Assembly: GCA_963693085.1 (NCBI GenBank)
Contig: OY856410.1
Coordinates: 1,335,603,804 to 1,335,667,803, forward strand
Length of the DNA: 64,000 bases
Source of the DNA: Alisma plantago-aquatica
Taxonomy: Eukaryota; Streptophyta; Magnoliopsida; Alismatales; Alismataceae
Direction of reading: 5' to 3'
The translations under genes were made by a program, and so were the position numbers. This document shows positions 25,108 through 37,614 of this stretch, in pieces. The notes under the pieces were generated by a model. It worked only from the letters and a program-made list of their open reading frames with translations, searched no databases and was not told the origin of the DNA. Numbering within the stretch: the stretch's first letter is position 1; the number at the start of each line of letters is the position of its first letter.

Positions 25108-26540
25108 ACATCAATTTATAGTGTATCTAGATTTAAAATTGACATGATCGGATTTATTTTATTGCATAAGATGTGAATATTAAAATGATTAATGTGCATA
25201 TCCAATTAAAGACCACATACGATACCAACTAATATATATATATATATATATGTATATGTATATATATGATATATATGCAATATACATGTGTTGCCCTAAA
25301 ATTGGTTTTGATGGTGGATATAAGCATGGTTATGGCCACTAACCCTAGATTTGTGTGTGCATGGTTGTGGTTGTTTATTCCTATTTACATCTCAGTTTGC
25401 ATATTGAGCCTCTATCTTCTCTTCCATATGTAAAAGTATGAATTCTCTCATTCCTATGCTCCACTCAAAAGTTACTCGAGGTTTCTTTGTTACAATGTAA
25501 TATGTAGATAGGATTAGGATAGTTTTAATTCTTGTTATGGCTAAGAAGATGCTCTAACCTAGATGAACTGACTGATTCACTTGACAAATTGATCGATTCG
25601 AGGACCGAGGAGGCCATACGATAGGAGGATGTACTAATTGATTGGTGGCCCAACTGATCGACTAGAGGAGTCCATACATGATTGAACCTGAGACCAGACG
25701 ACCATTTCAAGAGCCCAACTGAGCGGCCAGGAGGTGAGTCAATTGGTTCAAGTGTTGAACCAATGAACCCAGATTGGTTCGATCAAGGATCTTCACCAAC
25801 AACAAGTTGATGCATCTGATGTAGACCTTAGGTGGTCGTAATTCCTTATGGCTCCAAGGAATTACAATAGTATGACCATAACCATCAATTGTGTTTATAA
25901 TTGCATGTTTTTATTTGTGGTATATAGCATGTATATCATACGTACTATAAATATATGGTGATTGGATATGTATATATATTTATATATAAAATCCCTCAAT
26001 CAAACAATAAGTCTTAGATGCTTTCCATAAGCAACACACATGAAAACCTTGATTGACTATATGTTGGCTCGCCAAGCATGGTGCATTGTCTATCTTGTGG
26101 AAGTGTGATGGTAGTCATGTGGGCCCCCCAAGAAGGGTGCATTACTTATGTGTTGGCTTTTGGGTCAGGATTAACTAGGTGACTTTAATGGGATTATGCA
26201 GATGGACTATGGCAAAGAGTTGTGCATACCATCTATCCAAGAATTACATAAGATACAATTGGCAAAAGTTGCCTACCTTAATAATTGGTTATGGATGTTG
26301 GCGTTGAGCGGGTAACAATTCAATTATTTTCGGTCTTGGGTCACCAGAAGATTTTAAACTACAATCTTCCAAATTGATACATGAAGGTTATCGATTTGAA
26401 CAAAATAGCGAGACTGATAACTGATTAAAATCTTAATCAACATCATCAAACTTATCAAATAAAATTAATCAAAAATGTGTTGACTAAAGTTGCAATATCT
26501 TTTGTAGAATCTAATAGCAGACACAAATATGTTATCATTC
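25108..26540 (+). other. Copia leader, copy 1
   Basis: 1.4-kb untranslated leader before gag. It contains an AT dinucleotide run (about 25231-25270) and TATATATTTATATATAAAATCC near 25969-25992. It is repeated in the second unit (32314-33760). Confidence 0.55.
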
Positions 26541-27370
26541 TAATCATTCCTTGAGTAGGACAAACTAAATGAGATTAACTTCCATGTCTGGTTTAGGACA
26601 GTGAGAAGTGTTCTCACCAATGAGCGAAAGCTCTATGTCCTTGAAAGACCAGAGCCAGAGGAATCCACTCCAAATGCCCCTAAGGATGAAATGGATGCTT
26701 ACGTGAAGCATGCAAATAATATCGTAGACATCCAAGACCTTATGCTAAGTTGTATGAACTGTGAGTTGCATGAGCAACATGTAAACATGGACATTCTCGA
26801 GATAGTAACACATCTTAAGAATCATGTAAACTAAGTAAGGTATAATGTCTCCAAAGTGTTGTTTAAGTGCAAACCGATAGAGGGAGATCCAGTAGAGCCA
26901 CATGTCTTCAATATGATTGTGCGTGTGGAAAGACTGGGATTTTTTTTAGGTCAAGAGTTGGCCATAGATATGATTCTAGGATTATTGTCTAAATCATATA
27001 GCCATTATAGAAAGTTCTATCACTAGAGTAACTTGGCCAAACCACTGTCTGAATTTCTTGGCATGTTCATGAATTTTGAAGAACAAATGAAGATAGAGAA
27101 AACCATGATGATGATCAGTAGAATAGAGTCCAAAGACAAAGTCAAGGTTGAGAAGGGTTCTAAGGCTAATCTGAAGTCCAAGTCTTCTACACTCAAGATA
27201 AGGAAAGGGTAAGTACAAAAGGAATTTGTCCTTTTTACTTAAATGATAAAGGAAGGAAGTGCCACCATTATCACCAATATGGACACTAGAAAAGGAACTA
27301 TCCTCTTTATATAGAGGATCTTAGGAAGAAGAAAGAGGTAGACATCTCTACTTCAGGACCTGAGAAGAAG
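26541..27370 (+). pseudogene. Copia gag, copy 1
   Basis: Capsid-like gag of the UBN2 type. Open from 26601 with MRSVLTNERKLYVLERPEPE and LMLSCMNCELHEQ, then a TAA after KNHVN. The next frame block reads HVFNMIVRVERLGFFLGQEL and SKSYSHYRKFYH, then a stop, LAKPLSEFLGMFMNF, and a lysine-rich tail SKSSTLKIRKG. The nucleocapsid knuckle survives only as CHHYHQYGH, then a TAG (27287-27289) where a Trp codon is expected, then KRNYPLYIEDLRKKKE; the second and last cysteines are lost. Same order and lesions as copy 2. Confidence 0.85.
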
Positions 27371-30180
27371 TAAGCTAGAACTGTACGGACCAAGGGTTGC
27401 TACCACTACAGTTGGAAGATGCCATTCATGGGCATGTAATAGAATTAGTGTATTGCTATTATGTACCTACCATTGATGAAAACATCATGTATCTTGTAAG
27501 GACAAGAATATTATGAATAAATTGATGTTTTATTTTAAAAGATAAAATCGTGTATGGCAATGCTAAATGTCTCGCAATCTATACTTGTAGTTGTAGAGAC
27601 AAATGTGTATCACACATATATTGAATGACTTGATGACTCAAACAATGTATACCTATAGCATTATCATCAAGTGCACATAAATGAGCAATTCGTTTTAGAA
27701 TCCATAATGATGGTTATCCAGTCTCTTTTGGTTATTGAACCAATAGAGACATGCAAGTCTTGTTTATTGGGCAATATGACAAATGCACTTTGCACTAGAT
27801 GTAGTAGGAGAGTGAGTATTATATTAGGGCTCATACATATTCATGTAACTAGACCTTTTAGAATAAATGCTAGATGTGGTTAATAGTACCTCAAAGTATA
27901 TGTTGATGTTCTTAATGGATATTGTAGATTGTTTTTAACAAAATACAAGCCTAAATCTCTTGAAGTGTTCAAGGAGATTATAAATTTAGTACATAACCAA
28001 CTTGGTATAAGTATTAAAACACTTTGATATGATCGATGTTCAAATATTTAAACCAAGAGTTTGAGAACCTTCTGGAGAGACCATGATAGTGTATCACAAT
28101 GAACTCCACCTAAAACATAATGATGTATCAGAAAGAAGGAATCACACCCTATTAAGTCATGGTGTGATTATGAATATATCCAACTAATCTTCAATTTCCT
28201 TTTTAGGTACATGCTTTACACTAAAAAAATGTATTGTCTAAAATGGTTCAAAAGACACCATATGAGATATGGCATGAGAAAAGTCCTGACATGTCTTTCG
28301 ATAAAGATTAGGATTGAAAGCTTATAAAAGAAAATAGTTTCTTGAAAATATTTGTCTACAAATCACGTAAATGTTATTTTAATGAATGCTACTTTTATAT
28401 TTCAATCCGACAACAAAATGTTTTGTTGCCTTGATAGTTCTATTCCTAAAGGAAATTTCATTCTAAAGGAATCTTTGGGATAAAAGTAGAATCAAAAAAA
28501 TTGAGACCAAAAAGAAAACATTGAACCTAAAGAGGTATAGTAGGAAAATGAGAATCACAAATTGTTGTGGAATCTCAAGTTCCTTATGTAACAAAATACC
28601 TTGTAGTTCTAGTAGAACATGCCTTGAGTTTGAAAGATTATGATATTTTATAACTCAGAAAGGCAGTGAGTTGGTCATAAATGATGAGTCAACAATCTAC
28701 CTAGAAGCTATTGAGGGACCAAAATATGAGACATGGCTTGAGGCCATGAGATCCAAGATGGACTCCATGCATGCTAACAAGGTATAACCTTGGTGGATCT
28801 ACCTGAAGGGGTAAAACCCATAGGGTGTGACTGGTTTTTCAAGAAGAAGACCGACATGGATGGTAGTGTACAAACTTATAAGAGAAGATTGATTGAAAAG
28901 GGTTTCAAACAAGTTCAAGGTGTTGAATATGATGAAATATTTTCACTAGTTTCCATAGTGAAATCCATTAGGATCATGCTTGCTATTGTAGCTTAATATG
29001 ACTATGAGATTTGGCAAAATAGATGTTAAAACAACATTCCTTAATAGGAATATTGGAGAGGATGTATATCTGACACAACCTAAAGGTTTCATAAATCCAT
29101 ATAATGCAAATAAAGTCTATAAGATACAAATGTCAATCTTTGATTGAAGCAAGCATCTTAAAGATGGAATCTTCAGTTTGACAATATAGTCAAAGACTTT
29201 GACTTGAGTCAGAATGAAGATGAAATATGTGATTAAAAAAGATTTAGTGGGAGCATATTTATATTCCACATAATGATGGGGAATAACATCCTTATATTCC
29301 ATATATTAACACCTGACAAAGGAAAGTACCTTCTCTATGAAGGGTTTAGGCGAAGCATCTATGTGATAGGAATTGAGATTTATGTAGATAGATCTAGAAA
29401 ACTTCTTAACCTAAGTAAGATAATGTGCATTGGAAAGATGTTGAAAGGGTTAAGCATGTAAGACTCAATGAGAGAAAAACTTTTTCACATTCAATGGAGT
29501 TAGTCTCTCAGGAGCATAGTGTCCCAGTTCATGTGAAGAACATGAAAACATAGATAGATACCATATGCACTCACAATTGGATCTATCATGTATGCAATGT
29601 TATGTAGTTATCTTGTTATCTATTATATATTGGACATGACGACGCGATATCTGTCAAATCCTAGTGAGAGTCATTGGACTGCCATACAAGAACATCCTTA
29701 AGTACTTGAGAAGTACTAAAGGATTGATTCCTTGATTATGGTAACAAGGAAGAGTTGGGTGTAAATTGTTACACCGATGCAGGCTTCCAAAATGACAAAT
29801 AAAATCAATGATCGCAATCTAAATTTGTGTTTGACCTTAAAATGAGAACTGTAAGTTGAAAGAGTTCTTAGCAAGAGACAGTTGTCTACATTCAACAATA
29901 GAAGTTGTGTATCTCAGTGTTATGAATACAACAGAGGATATTGTATGGATCAAGAAGTTCATATAGATGAACTGTTGGATGGTTCTAACCATTGGTGACA
30001 TGATAGAAATACTATTAGCAATGAAGATACTAGATAGGCAAGGAATCTCATAGCATACTACATCACTTCCATCTCATACAAGATGTCGTACAGTGAGTAG
30101 ATGTGAAACTTGGAATATACTGACTAGAAGCAAATGTTGTTAACCCACTATAAAAGTGCTTGTGCAGTAAAAACATGATG
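27371..30180 (+). pseudogene. Copia pol, copy 1 (integrase, RT, RNase H)
   Basis: Blocks in Ty1/copia order. GAG-pre-integrase: HINEQF then CKSCLLGNMTNA (27671-27830). Integrase: LIHIHV, where the catalytic Asp of the family's HTDV is His; VSERRN-like block near 28118-28140. RT: DLPEGVKPIGCDWFFKKKTD then TYKRRLIEKGFKQVQGVEYDE (28790-28996), TAA at 28994-28996, a frame change, IDVKTTFLN and EDVYLTQPKGFINPYNANKV, TGA at 29145-29147. RNase H: CYTDAGFQNDK (about 29768) and a YHLIQD relic near 30070. Ends with a purine-poor relic of the polypurine tract before LTR-b. Confidence 0.88.
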
Positions 30181-30242
30181 GACATGTTAAGATCACTTGG
30201 AATAAGATTTGTGGGTGATTGGATCTAAGTGCAAGTATGAGT

Positions 30243-32295
30243 TTTTAGTATGTATGCTCAGAGAGCCAATCATATGATGATTGTAATGGGGCATTAGATA
30301 CCTAATTTGATAATAATAAAGGTAATTATGTCTATTATGTTTGTCTCAATCATGATATGATGACAAAAATATAACAGATGTCTAAAGAATGATGTTACCC
30401 AATGATATATGTCTTCAGATTGATGACCTAAACAATTAGATCATATGTATGATAAGAGTACATACATTCTTGATTATGTCCCTAGTCAGACATTACTGTA
30501 GAAGCAAAATAGACAACAATAATACATAATACTAGATTGTGTGTTGACTGATGAAAGAGTCTCATTAGTCATGATATATGATATCAAGCCAAGCACACAG
30601 GTACATGTTAGAGAACAATGTATCAAACAGACCCACCATGAGAGTGATACAAGGATACCATGAAATGGTAGTCAAAATTAGGTCCCATAGTGATAGTGGT
30701 GATTATGGTTCTTAGACCTAAAGTCATTACACTAATCCCATGTTGTTTGATGTATTTAGACATCATTCAACTTGACCTTAAATAAGGGTTTCCATAAAGG
30801 TGATGCTCAGATTGATTGTGACTCCTAGGAATTGAGTGTGAATGATATACATGGGATTTGTCCTTCCTACAAAAGATTGATATCCATGCCTCCTGATAAG
30901 AAAGACTGAGAAATGTATGGATACACTCATGTGAATCAATATATGATATGTGAACTCACATGCTTCTCAGACAGTATGCTCTAGTTCAAGGAACATGGAT
31001 TGAACGTTGAAGAGGATGATGATTTCGTGCCTCAAGTTCAATCTGGATATTAGAGACAAAGGAACTATACAATAATAGTAACACTAATCATATATTGTAG
31101 GTTGAAGTTGTTCTCCAACTTCCAAATTACTTGGGTAGTAATGATGTGTTTCTAGATACCTCTTACTGCTTGTGATGTTATAAGTTGGTTATGGACATTC
31201 ACTACCAACGTAATGTAGGACCTATAGGGTCACACACATAGGTTGCACTTGGAATAGGATTTTATTCATGAATGATGTTTAATTTGAATAGTAAAAGTGT
31301 TTAGGTATTCAATTTAAACAACACTGGTTGAAAATTGATTATCTAGACTATGAACTGGTTGGATCAAGTGTTGAACCAATCAGTTGGAGTGTCAAGTTGA
31401 TTGGAAACAACAATTGGTTGAATATTTTCCCAAGCTAGACATGTGAAATAACCATTTCACATATCAAATGACCATTCCATATATGAAACAACCATTACAT
31501 GATATGTAATGACCAGTTCATTGTCTGGATTGTCCAGTTCAATGATCAATTTGATTGGATCAAGGATTGATGTTGATGTCATGATTATGCATTAATTGAA
31601 TATTTAAAGCCAATATGTTTGCAAATAGGAAACATGCTCAAACCTATATGCTCACCCATGAACTGACCGGTTGGACAGTGAACCAACTAGTTCACCATTT
31701 GTAGGTTCTACAAATTCATGAAAAGCAGTCTCTTTGACTCCCAGATGGACTAAAAACCCTGACCCTACCCCCCCCATAAATGGAGGGGTATTGGGGGCTT
31801 CCTAGATACAACAATAAGCTCTGACAATTTTTGTCCTATCTAGTTGTGGTAACTAATAGATAGCCCGAGCAAGTCCTACCCGTAAAAGGAAGGGACAGTA
31901 AGGGAGAGATAATTGTGGGAGAGTGAATCAACCCTAGCAGGTTGACACTTGAAGGGACGAATCATTCGCGTTGGCTCTAGTAGCGCAATGTGGAGTTCCC
32001 AGTGGTCCGCATAGACTACTATAGAGGCAAGGAGATTGTTGTCTTCCGCTAGGAGGATGTCGTCAACCGTCGTCCATGGTGATCAACCAGGAGGCCACTA
32101 CTAATGCTATCTAGGTACAACTTGAAGAAAGCTGCACACTACTGCAGCAAGAGTTGTCACTGGACTTGCTCTAGGACCAGATATAACTTTTGTTACCCTC
32201 TTTCTTAGATGCATTGTTGTTGATGAGATCTTACTGATTAGGGAACCATACATTTAATTTTTGTTTTTGTTGCCTTATCTATCACCCCAATTTCA
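30243..32295 (+). repeat. Copia LTR-b, shared by both units
   Basis: Aligns along its whole length with LTR-a. The TGTTGGTATG start has become TTTTAGTATG, so the 5' edge is set by alignment. It ends near CCCCAATTTCA. It sits between RNase H of unit 1 and the primer site of unit 2, which is the evidence for a tandem array. Confidence 0.82.
31445..31525 (+). repeat. Four 20-21-bp inverted-repeat units in LTR-b
   Basis: Units start at 31445, 31465, 31485 and 31506 and follow the same consensus as in LTR-a, more degraded. One unit more than LTR-a. Confidence 0.8.
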
Positions 32296-32301
32296 TGACA
32301 G

Positions 32302-32313
32302 TTGTATCAGACC
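32302..32313 (+). other. Degraded primer binding site, initiator tRNA-Met
   Basis: TTGTATCAGACC at the position of TGGTATCAGAGCC in unit 1. Two changes relative to that site. Confidence 0.65.
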
Positions 32314-33760
32314 GATGTCAATTTACAGTGTACCTGGATTTAAAATCGTGTGATTGGATTTATTTTATTGCATGATATGTGAATATTAAAATGATTAATC
32401 TACATCTGATTAATACCACATTCAATCCCAACTAGTATATATATGATATGATATATATGCAGTATACATGCATCGCCATAAGATTAGTTTTGATAGTGGA
32501 TATTAGCATGGTTATGGCCAATAACCCTAGATTTGTGTGTGCATGGTAGTGGTTGTTTATTCCTATTTAGATCTCGGTTTGCATATGGAGACTCTATCTT
32601 CTCTTCCATATGTAAAAGTATTAATTATTTACTTCCTATGCGTCCCTCGAATGTAACTTAACATTTCTCTATTACAATGTGATATGTAGATAGGATTAGG
32701 ATAGTTTTAATTCTTCTTATGGAAAAGAACACACTCTACTCCATATGAATCGACTGATTCACTTGACGAACCCATCAATTGGAGGATTGAGGAGGCCAGA
32801 TGGTAGGAGGATGAACCGGTTGACTGGTGGCTCAACTGATTGGCTAGAGGAGTCCATACATCAATTGAACCTGAGACTAGACGACCGTTTCAAGAGCCCA
32901 ACCAAGCATCTAGGTTGTCAGCCGATCAGTTCAAGTGTTAAACTGATGAACCCAGAATGGTCTGAGAATGGATCTTCACCAAAAATAGGTTGATGCATGT
33001 GATGTAGACCTTAGGTGGTAGTAATTCCTTATGTCTCCAAGGAATTACAATAGTATGGCCATAATCATTTCTTGTGTCTATAATTGCACTTTTTTTGTGG
33101 GATATAGCATTTATATGATACATACTATAAATATGTGGTAATAACATGTGTATATATATTTATATATAAAATCCCTCAATCAAACATTAAGTCTTAGATG
33201 TTTTCCATAAGAAACACACATGAAAAGCTTGATCAACTATGCATTGGCACGCCAAACATGGTGTGTTGTCTATCTCATGGAAGTGTGATGGTAATCATGT
33301 AGGCCTGCCAAGCAGGGTGCCTTACTAATGTGTTGGCATTGGGTTAGGCTTAACTAGGTGACCTTAATGAGATCAAGTGCCTAGAATTATGCAAATGGAC
33401 AATGACATTTGTGCATACCATCTATCCAAGAATTACATAAAATATAATTGGAAAAGTTGCCCACCTTAATAATTAGTTATGGACGTTGGCATTGAGCATG
33501 TAATAATTTAATTGTTTTGGGTCTTGGCTCACTAGAAGATTGTAAGCTACAATCTTCCAAATAGATGCATGAAGGTTATCAATTTGAACAAAATAGTGGA
33601 AGTGATATTAATTAAAATCCTAATCAATATTATTAAACTTATCAAATCAAATTAATCAAAAATATTTTGACTAAATTTGTAATATCTTTTGTAGAATTTA
33701 ATGACAAACACAATTACATTATCATTGTAATAATTCCTTGAGTAGGACAAACTAAATGAG
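32314..33760 (+). other. Copia leader, copy 2
   Basis: Untranslated leader collinear with 25108-26540, including TATATATTTATATATAAAATCC near 33152-33175. No coding function seen; the 82-codon open frame in it lies in repeat-derived sequence. Confidence 0.55.
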
Positions 33761-34219
33761 ATTAACTTCCAAGTCCGGTTTAGGACTTTGAGAAGTGTTC
33801 TCACCAATGAGAGAAAACTCTATGTCTTTAAAAGACCAGAGACAGAGGAACCCACTCCAAATGCCCCTGAGGATGAAATGGATGCTTACGTGAAGCATTC
33901 CAATAATGTCATAGATAGAAAAGACCTTATGCTAAGTTGTATGAACTATGAGTTACATGAACAACAAGAAAACATGGACATTCTTGAGATAGTAACACAT
34001 CTTAATAATCATTTAAACCAAGTAAGGTATAATGTCTCCAAAGTGTTGTTTGAGTGAAAACTCATAGAGGGAGATCTAGTAGAGTCCCATGTGTTCAATA
34101 TGATTGGGCATGTGGAGAGATTGGGATTTCTTTCAGGTCAATATTTTGCCATGGATATGATTCTAGAATCATTGTCTAATTCATATAGCAAGTTTAACAA
34201 GTGCTATCACTTGAATAAC
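33761..34219 (+). pseudogene. Copia gag, copy 2, 5' part
   Basis: Matches copy 1: MRSVLTNERKLYVFKRPETE through LMLSCMNYELHEQ, and continues through NQVRYNVSKVLFE, where copy 1 has a stop. A TGA follows at VLFE. The next block FNMIGHVERLGFLSGQYF leads to CYHLNN, where the 11.1-kb gypsy element is inserted (34220). The gene resumes at 45312. Confidence 0.85.
34215..34219 (+). other. Target-site copy ATAAC left of the gypsy insertion
   Basis: Five bases directly before the TGTTACAACC start of the element. At the right end the sequence is GTCGTA-AAC-TTGG, which fits LTR end plus ATAAC with five bases (ACAAT) deleted across the junction. Confidence 0.55.
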
Positions 34220-35182
34220 TGTTACAACCCCAATTTTTGGGTTCATTTGGTGAGAAATGTAATTTCTCATATTAAAGATATTTGAAAAAATAATGATATA
34301 ATTTTGTTCGAATAAATGGATTTCGTTTACTATAGCCTTGATGTTTGTGTTGTGGGCTTTATTGGCTATTGGGCCCGAATAACAAGAAAATTCAATTAGT
34401 AAATGAATAATTGAATATTTGAGAAAAGAAAGAGGTAGAAACCTCTAGAAGGCAAAGAGATGTAATCCAAGAATGGATGATGTGCCTCTTGGGTTCCTTG
34501 GGTACCAAGGAGTCCAAAGTTGTAAAAAGAAAGCAATAAGAAAAGAAAAGATCAATTAAGTATTTCTTTATTAAGAAAGAAATTGAAAATAATGGTAAAA
34601 TGTGGAAAACAAGTGGAAAAAGGTAGAATTGAGTTATCCTTAGTGGGATTTCGTATCCCAAGGATTCCTAATGTAAAAAGGGAAAACCAAAAAGGAAAAT
34701 TAAAGATAAATAAAGAGAAATCCTCAAAAGGAAATATTTTAATAAGAAATCAACATTATAATGTGAAATAATGCATATTAGTGCATTTAGAAGGATAATG
34801 AGTATTCCTTAAAAAGGAATTTCGAATTATTAGTGTTTCTTGGGATCCAAAGAGTCCCAATGAAGGAAAAGAAAGAGAGAAAAAAACATATAAAGTCAAA
34901 TAAGAGGATAATATGATGTGTAATTAATTAATTTCATGGTTTTCTTAAAGAAGTAGTATTTTCTACTAAAGGAAACCATATTTTCGTGCCAATGGGACAA
35001 AAGGCAAATATAAAGAGTGTGAAAGAAATAATTCTCGTATTTCTAAGTATCCATGAGATAAGGAATATCAAGGAAGAAAAAGGAGAGAGAGAATATTGCT
35101 TCTCTTTGAAGGAATTGACTTCCTACTTGGAAAGGGACTCTTAGACTCGTGGATAACCCACCTAGGGCTTCGTACCCTCCTC

Positions 35183-35189
35183 TATAAAA
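35183..35189 (+). promoter_or_regulatory. LTR TATA box
   Basis: TATAAAA in CCTCCTCTATAAAAGGTTGG, about 960 bp into the LTR. Also intact in the 3' LTR at 42898-42904. Confidence 0.65.
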
Positions 35190-36912
35190 GGTTGGGGCCT
35201 CTGGGGCGAGCCCAAGGAAATCCCTGCATCCCTTCCTCTCTCATCTCCCTCTTCCTCTACATCCTTTTTCATTCAAAACCCTAGAAGGGTAAAGCAAGGT
35301 GATCCCGGCACAACAAGGAGACCAAGTGGGATTACAATGGAGGTTGGACGTTCCCCAAGGTCAGAGCAAGACCTAGCCAACATCGCCATGCCCTATTTAG
35401 CGCGCCTTAGCAGCAGCATGGCTATACATGGCAGTTGCTTCTTACGGGAAACCTTGCCAATCCCGGCCATCTTGGCCGTGCTTTAAGGGCTCTCTGAGTG
35501 CGCCCTGGTATGGTGGAGGTAGGGCAGTGGTTGGCGTGAAGCTTCGGACCTTGGAGAGGGAGGAGCATCCCTATAAAGAGCCATCCTCGGCGGCCGTTGT
35601 TGTTGGTCGAAGGTAGGAGATGAACCAGGGGTGTTTGACACTTCTGTCCCTCCGCGGGCTGAGGAAGTGCTTCACTTAACTAAGGGTAAATGTGTAATTG
35701 TGTTATGTTTGCAATCATCCAACGTGCATGGAAACTGATGATGTGGCATCCTCCGATTGGCCAAGTAAGTGAAATCTTACTAAATTCGTAATTAAATATT
35801 GGTAACTCCGATTAGGACAAGTAATATATGAAACTTGATCCTCAGAATGAGAGGAACACAAAGAAATTATTGTTGAGGCCTAATTTCGCTTTCTATTCAA
35901 AAAGTATATCAAGATGCAATCTTTAGTAGTTTAATCAATGAAAACCCCTAGCCTTTGACGATTAAGGAATTCGAAAGGGGTTATGTCAGTGTTTAAAATA
36001 GATATTTACCTATTGTTTATAAAAGGGCATATTAGATCTAAAAGGATGATCTTCATGCATAATTTGATTAATTTAGGGTTCCATATGATTTAATGAACCT
36101 TGAACCCTAATTGTGGTAAGTATGACCCTTAATGATTTTAATTGGTCAAATTCATATACAAAACTGAGATATGATGGTTCTAATCTATTTAGAGTACAAA
36201 AGTCCTTAATTCTGGATAAATACCCTAAATGTAGTGATTAGGGTTTTCTCATGAAAAAAGGTAGAAGTGATGGTAAAACGAGTTCATATGTCAATTAAAC
36301 CATAATGAATTTTGAATTAAAGATAAATGCGTATAATGATCTTGTCATGGATTAAAAGGATAAAATTAGTAGCTTTAATGTAAAAGAAGCTTAATAAGAG
36401 TAATTGATGGTTAATGGTACTCTGAATCTGAGAATAGGGTTATATGTGGATAGTATAACTTTAATATTGAAGAAAAGAAGAGATAATAATGGTTTATGAG
36501 TAATGGTATAAAATTAGGGTTGAAATAGTAAAAGATGAAGGGAAACCCTAATTGCAATAGAAACCCTAAAAGTGAATTAGAAACCCTAGGACGCGAGCTA
36601 GGTTTAATAGATCTTGATGACATGAGTAATAAAAAGGGAATTACATGATTATTTCAGGATCTTGTTGAAAATGCTTGATTGCTTGGATTCTTATTTGCAT
36701 GGATATTTCTATTCAAATCATCAGATCAGGTATGTGGTTACGCTTATGAATATCTCAAGTTAGTTTTCCTAAGTTTACCAAAGTTTTCATCGATGTCATG
36801 AATTAATTGTTGGATGATTTTAATTCATGCAAACTATAATGTGGATATGACTATCACATAAGATATGTGCCTACTAGCTCAGATCCTGGTCCCCTCTGTG
36901 CCTTAATAGTTG

Positions 36913-37090
36913 ACCTAGTACATGGATACCTATGGGGTAGGTCCATCAGGTCATTGGATGACTTAGTACATGGCTACCAATGGGGTAGGTCCATCAAGTC
37001 ACATTGAGTTAGATATTGGGCTACCTTCGGGTAGTTCCATGCGACTCTATTACCCTAGGTATTGGCTACCTGTAAGGTAGGACCATGGGG
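36913..37090 (+). repeat. Four degenerate 46-48-bp tandem units in 5' LTR
   Basis: Units start near 36913, 36961, 37007 and 37053 with the core CTAGTACATGGCTACC then GGGGTAGGTCCATC. The first two are close matches; the last two are diverged. Confidence 0.75.
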
Positions 37091-37602
37091 GTAAGAATCT
37101 ACCTAAAGAGAGGTAGCATACAAGTCCACTGCAGGGATAGCACAGAGTTAGGGGATAGGTAAGGATTGAGTAGTAGGGCTTAAAACGTAATCTTGGTTGT
37201 TAAACGATTAATTGAATGATTACATTGTTAAGAATAATTGCATGATTATTGTTTCCCCCACATACCAGCTTCGGCTGACCAATGTTTTGTTTGTCGGCAT
37301 TTTAGGTATAAGTCAAAAGAACAAATAGTAAATCGTCATATTGGGAAATACATAAAGTAAAATACAAGGAGGATTAGTTAGAGTAGAATCCTTAAGTGGA
37401 TAGAAGTTTAGAGATCCAAGTTTTCAGAAGAAAAAAAAGGTATGCAAAAGTTTATTTTCTTACAGCTTTTCAGTTTAGTCTGTTAAAAATTTAATAATTG
37501 TTCTTGGTTAATTGTCAAACCTTTGATCTGGAAGTTATGGGTACGGCTTCGACCTCTCAGTCTGCCTTAATTGGGGTTACCAGAAGGTGGGGTCGTAACA
37601 TT

Positions 37603-37614
37603 TGGTATCAGAGC
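37603..37614 (+). other. Primer binding site, initiator tRNA-Met
   Basis: TGGTATCAGAGC two bases after the CA end of the LTR. Confidence 0.9.

Larger units (their letters stand above)
34220..37600 (+). repeat. 5' LTR of the nested gypsy element
   Basis: Begins TGTTACAACCCCAATTTTTG and ends GGTGGGGTCGTAACA; 3,381 bp. Carries a TATA box (35183-35189) and a 46-48-bp tandem repeat (36913-37090). Nearly identical to 41946-45311. Confidence 0.93.
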
